Positions 25,656-34,478 of a stretch of 64,000 nucleotides of DNA are shown one piece after another. Both the position numbers and the translations under genes were made by a program. This stretch comes from Candidatus Praeruminimicrobium purgamenti (GTDB taxonomy: Bacteria > Elusimicrobiota > Endomicrobiia > Endomicrobiales > Endomicrobiaceae): NCBI GenBank assembly GCA_018433585.1, contig JAHDQW010000005.1, forward strand, positions 49,059 to 113,058. The letters are read 5' to 3'. Positions within the stretch are counted from its first letter, which is position 1; each line of letters starts with the position of its first letter. Under the pieces are notes generated by a model. The model was given only the letters and a program-made list of their open reading frames with translations. It ran no database searches and had not been told where the DNA came from.

Positions 25656-26339
25656 TTAATTCTTTGTAAACCTTATGTTATCTAAATATATAGTTCCGCC
25701 GTTTGTAACAACAGAATCTGAATCTCTGCTCATAGCTATCGCGATATAATACTGCTGAATTCCCCAGTTTGACGTTGTTTTTGTAGTAATAGGAATACTG
25801 AAAGTCTGCCAATAAGACTTCAACTGGTTTGCACCTGTATTATTTATAATGATATTGTCGGTATTGAGACTGCCGTCATGTCTAGGAATTTCAATTTTTA
25901 CTTTGCACCCTGACGACAAACTTCCTTTTGCTTCAAATTCAAGCCTTGTATAACCGCTTGTAACCATGCTTTTTGAGCCTACATCTACAGGATCTGTCGC
26001 TGACAATCCCCATCCTGCATAATGATAACAACCAGGAGGTAAAGTAGACAACTTATCATACCATTCCATTTTTATAGACTTTAACCCTTTATAAGAATCT
26101 CTACAGTCAAATACTATAGACCCATCTCCTAATTCAAGAAATCTTGAATCATCCCAAACTCTAGGAGCAAGAGAACCCTTTGTATTTATCTCATCATCAT
26201 ACAAATACCATGTAGTAGGCCATGAATCTATTGATGAAGGAATATTTGTCAATGCGCTAATAGGGTATCTTTCGCAAGAAACCAAAACAAACAATGACAT
26301 AAAAAAGAATGATAATACTGCTATTTTTATTTTATTCAT
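25656..26339 (-). CDS. Lipoprotein with a jelly-roll (carbohydrate-binding-like) domain
   Basis: 227 aa. Lipobox FVLVSC (Cys about 22) predicts lipid anchoring. The rest is beta-rich, with YTRLEFEAKGSLSSGCKVKIEI, SYWQTFSIPI and the C-terminal TIYLDNIRFTKN strand, a pattern common at the end of CBM-like jelly rolls. The YLD-x-IRF ending is shared with the next two proteins, though overall it is more distant. It overlaps the preceding gene by 8 nt. Ligand unknown; plant or host glycans are possible. Confidence 0.78.
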   Translation of the reverse strand: MNKIKIAVLSFFFMSLFVLVSCERYPISALTNIPSSIDSWPTTWYLYDDEINTKGSLAPRVWDDSRFLELGDGSIVFDCRDSYKGLKSIKMEWYDKLSTLPPGCYHYAGWGLSATDPVDVGSKSMVTSGYTRLEFEAKGSLSSGCKVKIEIPRHDGSLNTDNIIINNTGANQLKSYWQTFSIPITTKTTSNWGIQQYYIAIAMSRDSDSVVTNGGTIYLDNIRFTKN

Positions 26340-26979
26340 ATCTTATCTCGTCTAAATAAACGGTGCACCCTCTCGGATTATCCTTTTTAGAAAAAACTAT
26401 ACAAAAACCGCCTGAAATAGAACTTAAGTCCGACTTAGACAAATCTATTGTATATTGTTTCCATTCTCTAGTCAATTTTAGTTCTTTAAGCCATGCAACG
26501 TCTGAATCACTGAATTTACCGGAAATACCGCCTATTTTAACTTCTGTTATAACTTCATTTCCCTGGGCGCCTTTTGCCCAAAAAGTCAATTTCTTTGCAC
26601 CTGTTATATTATAACCGCCGTTTTTATCACCCCAGTTATTCACAGGATGCTGCCAATAAACGCCTGCCCACTGCTTAATCCCTTCAGGCACATATTTTAT
26701 CTTCAGACAAGTTCTTCCTTTCTGCGTATCCTGAGTATAAGAACTGTCAAAATCTAAATTTGCTACATCACCCATCCAGCCAGACGGAGCGTAATGGTTA
26801 TTTGACGAAGGAAAATCTTCGTAAACATAAAAAGGTGAAAAAGATCTGTCATTATCATCTGTAGATTTATTTGTATCTATATATCCGCCTGCATTAGGAT
26901 TATATTTCGGAACACATGCACAAATAAAACTGCCGAAAATAAACAAGAGAAAATATATTTTAATTTTAGTATATTTCAT
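26332..26979 (-). CDS. Jelly-roll lipoprotein, paralog of the next gene upstream
   Basis: 215 aa with lipobox FICAC (Cys about 22). A Thr/Asp/Asn-rich spacer leads into a beta-sandwich domain with HYAPSGWMGD, NNWGDKNGGYNITG, LTFWAKGAQG, WKQYTIDLS and CTVYLDEIRYE. All of these recur in the secreted protein at 27029-27673, so the two are clear paralogs that differ in being lipidated or not. The domain resembles CBM/CIA30-type jelly rolls. It is separated from its paralog by a strong hairpin. Confidence 0.8.
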   Translation of the reverse strand: MKYTKIKIYFLLFIFGSFICACVPKYNPNAGGYIDTNKSTDDNDRSFSPFYVYEDFPSSNNHYAPSGWMGDVANLDFDSSYTQDTQKGRTCLKIKYVPEGIKQWAGVYWQHPVNNWGDKNGGYNITGAKKLTFWAKGAQGNEVITEVKIGGISGKFSDSDVAWLKELKLTREWKQYTIDLSKSDLSSISGGFCIVFSKKDNPRGCTVYLDEIRYE

Positions 26980-26991
26980 TTTATACCTTAA

Positions 26992-27020
26992 TATCCGGGG
27001 CAGATTAACTGCCCCGGATA
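26992..27020. repeat. Strong intergenic hairpin without a T-tract
   Basis: A perfect 12-bp GC-containing stem with a 5-nt loop (TATCCGGGGCAG/CTGCCCCGGATA) sits just after the stop of 27029-27673 and 13 nt before the next start. Neither side has the T-run of an intrinsic terminator. Likely an mRNA 3'-end stabiliser or a partial attenuator setting the ratio of the two paralogs. Confidence 0.75.
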
Positions 27021-27028
27021 AAAATTAA

Positions 27029-27673
27029 TTATTCAAAAATAACATCGTCTATGTAAATTATAAATCCGTTTGGATTATCATCTTTTGATGCTGCAAAACA
27101 GAAACCACCGATTATATGGCTTAAATCTTTGCCTGTTAAATCAATGGTATATTTCTGCCATTCTTTTGTAAGTTCTATAGGACCGATAGCTGAAGAGTCT
27201 GAATCAGGATATTCACCGGTAATTCCTCCGACTTTAAATTCCGCTATTTTTTCACCGCCGTTTGCTCCTCTTGCCCAGAATGTAAGTTTTGTTGCGCCGG
27301 TTAAATCATAACCGCCTTTCTTTTCACCCCAGTTATTTGCCGGCTGCTGCCAGAATATACCTGTCCAACCCGCACCCTGCGTCATCTTTGCACTATATGT
27401 AATCTTAATGCAAGTATTTCCGCTTCTTGGTGTTTCTGTACAAGCCTGATTAAGTTTCAAATCTCCGAAATCACCCATCCAGCCTGATGGAGCATAATGA
27501 TTGTCTTTTGAAGCATTTTCAAGATAAATTGCAAAAGGCTTAAAAGTAGATGTTTCAACTTTTTCTGCTTTAGCTTTTGAAGATGTTCTCTTCTGAGCCG
27601 GAGCTGAAAAAGCCACACCTGCTGCGCTTGCCACGAAAACAACTGCTACCAATAAACTCAGCACTTTTTTCAT
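27029..27673 (-). CDS. Secreted jelly-roll (carbohydrate-binding-like) protein
   Basis: 214 aa. Signal peptide MKKVLSLLVAVVFVASAAGV ending FSA, no lipobox, then a short Lys/Ser linker and the same domain as 26332-26979: HYAPSGWMGD, NNWGEKKGGYDLTG, LTFWARGANG, WQKYTIDL, YIDDVIFE. A good SD (AAGGAGA about 7 nt before ATG) suggests strong expression, and the strong hairpin after its stop would protect its message. It directly follows the OmpA-family gene. Perhaps an abundant periplasmic or outer-surface protein; ligand unknown. Confidence 0.8.
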   Translation of the reverse strand: MKKVLSLLVAVVFVASAAGVAFSAPAQKRTSSKAKAEKVETSTFKPFAIYLENASKDNHYAPSGWMGDFGDLKLNQACTETPRSGNTCIKITYSAKMTQGAGWTGIFWQQPANNWGEKKGGYDLTGATKLTFWARGANGGEKIAEFKVGGITGEYPDSDSSAIGPIELTKEWQKYTIDLTGKDLSHIIGGFCFAASKDDNPNGFIIYIDDVIFE

Positions 27674-27696
27674 TTTTTGTGTCTCCTTTTTATTTT

Positions 27697-30429
27697 TTAT
27701 TGTAGATTATATTCTACAGTATCTGTCTTTCCCTGGTCTTCTTTCAAAATAAGTATTTCAACCCTTCTGTTTTGCTCTCTTCCTGAACTCGTCTTATTTG
27801 TAGCAACCGGATTCTTTTCTCCAAAACCGACAGTTGTTATTCTGTTTTTGTCTACGCCTTCTCTGATAAGATAATCAGCAACAGATTCGGCTCTTCTTTC
27901 CGACAATCTTTGGTTATAATCATCAGAACCGTATGAATCCGTATGTCCTTCAACACTTATATTTTGTTTAACATAAGAATTCAATATTCTTACTGCTTCC
28001 TTTAACACTTTATCTGCGCTTTCTTTTATGTCTGTTTTATCAAAATCAAACAAAACTTTTGATGCAAATGTCAGCTTCAATCCTCTTTCCGTCTCATCAA
28101 GTTTTATTTCAGGAGTGAGAAGTTTCACTTTGCATATATTCGATTTTGAAGTATTGCCGAAAGTATCCGAAACTATAAGCTGTACATCATAAACAGCATC
28201 AGGCAAATATCTGTTTTCAAAATCTTTCCCGTTCCATTTTACAGATTCAGGAGGATTGCCCCTGCCGTTAAATGAATAAACGACCATTGAAGATTTATTA
28301 AGCAGTTTTATTTCCCATGTCGCTATTCCGTTTTCATCCTCTGCAAGAGGATAAATCGTAGTCTTTTGTCCTTTTGAAGGAATTATTACTTCAGGATCAA
28401 GACTTAATTCAACCGTCGGAGGAATTTCATCTTTTTCAACTCTTTCATTATTTCCGAATTTAAATAATGCATCAAATACAAATCTGGCAAAAATTCTGAC
28501 TTCGTCAAAAGAACCGAGCTCATTTCTGGAATCTAAATCGCCGTCTATATTCTTTAAAACTACAGTATCAGTTTTTCTTCCGGCGACATAATCAATTCCA
28601 AGAGTCATGCATTTTGAAAAATCTCTGGAAATCTGGGCATAATATAATTCGTCATATGTCGCTCCGAAATTTTTATTCCAATCTTCCGGACCCCATGCAT
28701 CTTTTGCATATCCTATCTTAAATTTGTAAGGCGCAACATTTACGCCTAAATTTGTTTTAAAATAACCTGTTATTTCTTTTAAAAATGCTTCCTGGTGAGT
28801 ATAAGGAGCACTTAGAGTCGCAACATCTTCGCCTACTTCAAAATCATATAAAACTTCTACGTCTTCAAAAAACATTCTAGTCAGGAAATAAAATGAACCT
28901 AAATATCTGTCAGAAGGAAAAGCTCCGTAAACAGGATTCCCGGAAAAATTTTCCCAAACTATTTCATCATTTTCATTTCTGTAAATTTGTTTATCCGTAC
29001 CGCCTAAGTATCTTGTAAGTTTTATTTGAGAAGCAAACGTTACCAACGAATCTTCCTGCGGATTCAAATTCCATTCTTCAATGGTATTAGGCTCATATAG
29101 ATAAAACCATGTATCAGGCGTAGGGTCATAAGTAAACGTAAAAACAAATTCATCCGTTTCTCTGTTATCCCAGCCTGTAGAAGGATTTCTCCACCATACC
29201 CAAAAAGGCTGGCTAAACCCTCTTGCCGTAGTCAAATCAGGGCCGTAAGAACTTGCCGTTGCCGGAACAGCCCTTAATAAAGGTTTCCTATACATATAAT
29301 TAAGAGCACCTGTGAGTGATTCTGAAAGAGCCTGCTGTACGCCTGTATCTATTTGCTGTTTATTTCCTGCAGATAATCCCTGATATGTAATTTTTGCCGT
29401 TACCATATCAAACCAAAGACTTTTCGGCACGGACAATTTTGCCGATCCGCCGAAAGCATCCGCCATGGTGGTCTTATCTTGTTTTATAACGTATTTTGAA
29501 CCGTTTGTTCCCTGCCCTGCCGGAACTTCCGAATCCACGTAATCATATTCTTCATTAATTCTGAACGGCCTGTACATTGCGCCTAATTGAAGAGTACTGC
29601 CGCTTATATTAAAATCAGTGCTGACTTCGGCAGTTCTCATTCTTTCGCCTTCTTTACCGTAAGGAATAACATGATCGGCGTAGAAAAAATTAAAATTGCT
29701 GCCAAAAATTTCTTTATACTTTAAATAAAAACCTTCTTTATAATCAACTATAGGCTCGCCGTACTGAAGTTCTATATCACCGGCCTGGCCTTTCATATTT
29801 AACTGCCACCATTCAGGAACAGTTCTGCCGGTAACTCTCAAATCATTATAAGGATCTGAGTGTGCCTGATAAATATTGAACATGTCGCCTTCATATTGCC
29901 AGTTATAATGAGCCTGATTTCTGTTATAAGCCAGTTTAGCCCAGTCATTATGCACTTCAACTTTTGCTGTATTCCACGAAAATTTAGGAAATATTTCCGA
30001 ATCATTAAACATTCTGTGAGGATTATTAACCGTCATCCAATATCTTGACGCATAATCGCCTATAAATTCCAAACCGAACTGTGCGCTGAACCATTCAGTT
30101 GGTCTGAAAGCGACATCAAAGAACAAAGTTTGTCCCCATCTGTCTTTCCAGTCTTTATTGTATAAGCTTCTGTCGGCAGAATTATATCTGAAATAATTAT
30201 TTACGCCGGCAGGAACGGTATACCATCTGTCGTCTGTTTTATTAAAAATGCCTTCTAATAATAATTCTGTTCTGATTGATATGTCTGACACATCTAAGTA
30301 TTCTGCGATTGGAAGATCTGCTGATTGTCTGAAATCGTTTCTATAGTCAATAGCAGAACTTGAAGCCATAGACGCCGTAGCAGAAAATAGAAACGCAAGA
30401 GAGATAATAACCTTTCTTTGTGATATCAT
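27697..30429 (-). CDS. Large OmpA-family outer-membrane protein
   Basis: 910 aa. Signal peptide (about 1-23). About 600 residues of aromatic-rich amphipathic strands follow, as in an outer-membrane beta-barrel (FSAQFGLEFIGDYASRYW type), then a flexible strand domain with PDAVYDVQLIVSDTFGN, an Ig/FlgD-like fold. The C-terminal OmpA domain (about 790-900) has FDFDKTDIKESADK, VEGHTDSYGSDDYN, LSERRAESVADYL and NRRVEI, which bind peptidoglycan. It is the first gene of the surface-protein series and has its own strong promoter. The start codon lies only 8 nt after the -10 box and a stop is in frame just upstream, so the message is nearly leaderless. Confidence 0.85.
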   Translation of the reverse strand: MISQRKVIISLAFLFSATASMASSSAIDYRNDFRQSADLPIAEYLDVSDISIRTELLLEGIFNKTDDRWYTVPAGVNNYFRYNSADRSLYNKDWKDRWGQTLFFDVAFRPTEWFSAQFGLEFIGDYASRYWMTVNNPHRMFNDSEIFPKFSWNTAKVEVHNDWAKLAYNRNQAHYNWQYEGDMFNIYQAHSDPYNDLRVTGRTVPEWWQLNMKGQAGDIELQYGEPIVDYKEGFYLKYKEIFGSNFNFFYADHVIPYGKEGERMRTAEVSTDFNISGSTLQLGAMYRPFRINEEYDYVDSEVPAGQGTNGSKYVIKQDKTTMADAFGGSAKLSVPKSLWFDMVTAKITYQGLSAGNKQQIDTGVQQALSESLTGALNYMYRKPLLRAVPATASSYGPDLTTARGFSQPFWVWWRNPSTGWDNRETDEFVFTFTYDPTPDTWFYLYEPNTIEEWNLNPQEDSLVTFASQIKLTRYLGGTDKQIYRNENDEIVWENFSGNPVYGAFPSDRYLGSFYFLTRMFFEDVEVLYDFEVGEDVATLSAPYTHQEAFLKEITGYFKTNLGVNVAPYKFKIGYAKDAWGPEDWNKNFGATYDELYYAQISRDFSKCMTLGIDYVAGRKTDTVVLKNIDGDLDSRNELGSFDEVRIFARFVFDALFKFGNNERVEKDEIPPTVELSLDPEVIIPSKGQKTTIYPLAEDENGIATWEIKLLNKSSMVVYSFNGRGNPPESVKWNGKDFENRYLPDAVYDVQLIVSDTFGNTSKSNICKVKLLTPEIKLDETERGLKLTFASKVLFDFDKTDIKESADKVLKEAVRILNSYVKQNISVEGHTDSYGSDDYNQRLSERRAESVADYLIREGVDKNRITTVGFGEKNPVATNKTSSGREQNRRVEILILKEDQGKTDTVEYNLQ

Positions 30430-30437
30430 ACTCTTCT

Positions 30438-30466
30438 ATTATATTTTTTACAAATTTTAAAGTCAA
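30438..30466 (-). promoter_or_regulatory. Promoter of the OmpA-family surface operon
   Basis: -35 TTGACT (30461-30466), 17-nt spacer, -10 TATAAT (30438-30443). Eight bases separate the -10 from the ATG at 30429, so transcription would start within about 2 nt of the codon. Confidence 0.78.
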
Positions 30467-30480
30467 GCTTTTTATGCAAT

Positions 30481-30514
30481 AAAAAAAGCCGGCTGTAAAA
30501 AACAGCCGGCTTTT
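30481..30514 (-). terminator. Intrinsic terminator of groES-groEL
   Basis: Stem AAGCCGGCTG/CAGCCGGCTT (10 bp) with a 7-nt loop, followed on the minus strand by a run of T, 22 nt after the groEL stop. Confidence 0.9.
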
Positions 30515-30535
30515 CAAAATTCAAAAATTAATGCA

Positions 30536-32185
<1,650 letters not shown>

Positions 32186-32204
32186 TTATTTTATTTTTAA
32201 ATCA

Positions 32205-32492
32205 TTATTCAAGAATACCTAAAACATCATCCTGAGACATTATCAAATAATCAATGTTATCTATCTTGACTTCCGTTCCTGCATACTTGCCGTATAAAAC
32301 TTTATCCCCTACTTTAACATCCATTTCTATAACTTTTCCGTCTTTGCCTGTTTTCCCTTTTCCTACTGCGACTACAGAACCTTCCTGAGGTTTCTCTTTT
32401 ACAGTATCAGGAATAATAATACCGCCTACTTTTTTTTCTTTAGGCTCTTCCGCTTTTACCAAAATTCTGTCACCTAATGGTCTGATTTTCAT
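32205..32492 (-). CDS. groES: Co-chaperonin GroES (10 kDa)
   Basis: 95 aa from the ATG at 32492, where [17 protein letters not shown] begins the conserved domain and AGGAGG lies 9 nt upstream. Longer readings start in the untranslated leader next to the operator. Mobile-loop region [15 protein letters not shown] and the [16 protein letters not shown] strand are typical. First gene of a CIRCE-controlled operon with groEL. Confidence 0.97.
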   Translation of the reverse strand: MKIRPLGDRILVKAEEPKEKKVGGIIIPDTVKEKPQEGSVVAVGKGKTGKDGKVIEMDVKVGDKVLYGKYAGTEVKIDNIDYLIMSQDDVLGILE

Positions 32493-32548
32493 TTGCAACA
32501 TCCTCCTATTTTTTAGGCTTATTTTTATTTGCCTTTTTGATTTTCTTG

Positions 32549-32575
32549 TTAGCACTCTTATGTTGAATGTGCTAA
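32549..32575. promoter_or_regulatory. CIRCE operator of groES-groEL
   Basis: Plus strand TTAGCACTC-N9-ATGTGCTAA, 27 nt; consensus TTAGCACTC-N9-GAGTGCTAA with two changes in the right arm. It starts at the end of the -10 box. HrcA is the known repressor of such sites. Confidence 0.9.
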
Positions 32576-32603
32576 TTATATAACAAGTTTATTATTTTGT
32601 CAA
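32575..32603 (-). promoter_or_regulatory. Promoter of groES-groEL
   Basis: -35 TTGACA (32598-32603), 17-nt spacer, -10 TATAAT (32575-32580): a full consensus sigma-70 promoter overlapping the CIRCE operator. Confidence 0.9.
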
Positions 32604-32671
32604 TAGTTGAAAGAAATGTTTTTACCGCGATAACAGCTGTTTTGAAAAGTTTACAAACGGTTGTATAAAAA

Positions 32672-32745
32672 TGCCCGATAGAGGAGTCGAACCTCTGACC
32701 TCTTCCACGTCAAGGAAGCGCTCTAACCAACTGGGCTAACCGGGC
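32672..32745 (-). tRNA. tRNA-Val (GAC)
   Basis: 74 nt. Acceptor GCCCGGT/ATCGGGC, anticodon loop TTGACGT within stem CTTCC/GGAAG gives GAC, T arm AGAGG-TTCGACT-CCTCT. Discriminator A; no encoded CCA. Seven nt downstream of tRNA-Cys in the same transcript. Confidence 0.95.
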
Positions 32746-32752
32746 ATAACCA

Positions 32753-32825
32753 AGGTGTGGGTCGGAATCGAACCGACGAAAGGCAGTTTTGCAGACTGTC
32801 CCCTTAACCACTCGGGCACCACACC
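32753..32825 (-). tRNA. tRNA-Cys (GCA)
   Basis: 73 nt. Acceptor GGTGTGG/CCACACC with discriminator U, the identity base for tRNA-Cys. Anticodon loop CTGCAAA gives GCA; the anticodon stem has one A-C mismatch at its outer pair. CCA not encoded. Confidence 0.93.
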
Positions 32826-32854
32826 AAAAGCACTGCATTGAATTAAGATTTTAG

Positions 32855-32883
32855 AGTATATAAAAATAACAGAAAACTGTCAA
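32855..32883 (-). promoter_or_regulatory. Promoter of tRNA-Cys/tRNA-Val
   Basis: -35 TTGACA (32878-32883), 17-nt spacer, -10 TATACT (32855-32860), about 30 nt before tRNA-Cys. Confidence 0.85.
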
Positions 32884-32897
32884 ACTTATATTTATTC

Positions 32898-34478
32898 TTA
32901 TTCAATAATGTTCTTTCCTGACAAAGCAATTTTAGTTTTAGCAAAACCTTTCTTTATTAAAATATTTTTAGCTTCCTTCAAATTCTTTTTGTCGCCGTGA
33001 ACCAAATATACATTTGTATACTTATCCTGATTTGACAGCCATCTTATAACTTCATCTGCGCCCGGATGATCCGAAAAAATATCAAAACTTTGTATTTTTG
33101 CAAGCACTTTTGACGTTCCGTATTTTGTTTTTACATATTTTGCTCCTCTTTTTAACTGGCCGGCAGGAGTATGCGGGCTTGCATAACTGACAAGGAAAAC
33201 GCTTACATCTTTAAACGGAAGCAGTTTGCTTATCAAATATAAAGACGTCCCCTGATCCATCATTCCGCTTGAAGAAATAATTATTGCAGGTTTTGGAAAA
33301 TTTTTCGGTTTTTCCGTCGTATAATTTTTAGGCAGCAGAGTTCTACTTTGGTATATTTCATCCGTAAACCATCTGTAAGCTGACGGTTCTTTAATTTCCT
33401 GCTCGTATTGGTTTGTTATGCCGTTTGCCGATGGAGATAAACTAAAAATTTTCACGTCTGAACCTATCATGCCTTCATCTTGAGCCTGCTTAATTTCATA
33501 TAAAACTTTTTGTGTTCTGTGTAAAGCTAAAGCGGGAATCCAAACTATATTCTTCTTTTCTAATGCTTTTGCAATTTCAGACCGAAATCTGCCATAATCC
33601 GCAAAAGTTACATTTTTAGACGAGCTTCCGTAAGTACTTTCGACAAAAACATAATCCGCCTTGGGAGCAATTGTTTTATCTTTGATAATCTTTGAATAGC
33701 CGCTGCCGAGATCTCCGGAAAAAACAATGCTCCTGCTTTTTTGTTTATCATATACGTTAAATAAAATACTGGATGAACCTACGATATGCCCGGCATCAAA
33801 TAAAACAAATTTAATATCTTCCGATATTACGGTGTTTTCCCCGTATTGAACTTCTTTAAACTGCTGACATATTTCATTTAAATATCTTTTCAAGCATTTC
33901 TTACACAGTTTAAAATTAATTTTATATCTTTTTTCTAAAACAGACATTGATGTTTTTTTGTCTGAATAAGTTATGTTTTTGATTGATTTTTTACATTGAT
34001 CATACCAATGCAAAGTCAAAGTACCTTTACCGATATTTTGAATATTTGAAAGTTTTGACGACGACCAAAAATATTTTTGGAGCATATCGTCAAAGTTCCA
34101 TCCGTCGTCATACAACTCAAAAATAATTTTTTTTGTTGCAGGCGTGCAATAAATCGTTCCTTTAAAACCTTTGCTTATCAAATACGGGATTCTTCCGCTG
34201 TGGTCAATATGCGAATGCGTCAAAATCAAAGCCTTGGCTTCAGCCAGTTTGTCATCCAAGAAATCATTATTTACAGGCAACTCGTCTTCCTGATAAAATG
34301 TACCGCAATCGACAATGACCGAAGTCTTATCAGTCTGCAATAAAGCACATGAGCCGGAAACTCTTTCCGCGCCGCCGAAATATTCGACGCATATTTCAGA
34401 GTGAAGCGCATAAACGGCTAATAAGAGAAAAAAAACTGCCGCAAATATTCTTTTGATTGCTTTTGTTCTATAATCCAT
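32898..34478 (-). CDS. Exported beta-CASP metallo-beta-lactamase-fold protein
   Basis: 526 aa. Residues 30-526 match RNA-cleaving beta-CASP enzymes: GGAERVSGSC, catalytic LTHSHIDHSGRIP (HxHxDH), HIVGSS, FSGDLGSG, VESTYG, the SSGMMDQGTSL motif and a final VYLVHGDKKNL. In usual members the start lies at the ICVEYFGGAE strand; here about 27 residues precede it and form a signal sequence or anchor (IFAAVFFLLLAVYALHS). A small Cys-containing insertion (LCKKCLKRYL) lies between the two halves. Family members act on RNA in the cytoplasm, so export is odd. It overlaps the upstream gene by 11 nt. Confidence 0.8.
   Translation of the reverse strand: MDYRTKAIKRIFAAVFFLLLAVYALHSEICVEYFGGAERVSGSCALLQTDKTSVIVDCGTFYQEDELPVNNDFLDDKLAEAKALILTHSHIDHSGRIPYLISKGFKGTIYCTPATKKIIFELYDDGWNFDDMLQKYFWSSSKLSNIQNIGKGTLTLHWYDQCKKSIKNITYSDKKTSMSVLEKRYKINFKLCKKCLKRYLNEICQQFKEVQYGENTVISEDIKFVLFDAGHIVGSSSILFNVYDKQKSRSIVFSGDLGSGYSKIIKDKTIAPKADYVFVESTYGSSSKNVTFADYGRFRSEIAKALEKKNIVWIPALALHRTQKVLYEIKQAQDEGMIGSDVKIFSLSPSANGITNQYEQEIKEPSAYRWFTDEIYQSRTLLPKNYTTEKPKNFPKPAIIISSSGMMDQGTSLYLISKLLPFKDVSVFLVSYASPHTPAGQLKRGAKYVKTKYGTSKVLAKIQSFDIFSDHPGADEVIRWLSNQDKYTNVYLVHGDKKNLKEAKNILIKKGFAKTKIALSGKNIIE

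Noticed and set aside
26992..27020. Hairpin as an intrinsic terminator
   Set aside because: The stem is strong but no T-tract follows on either strand.
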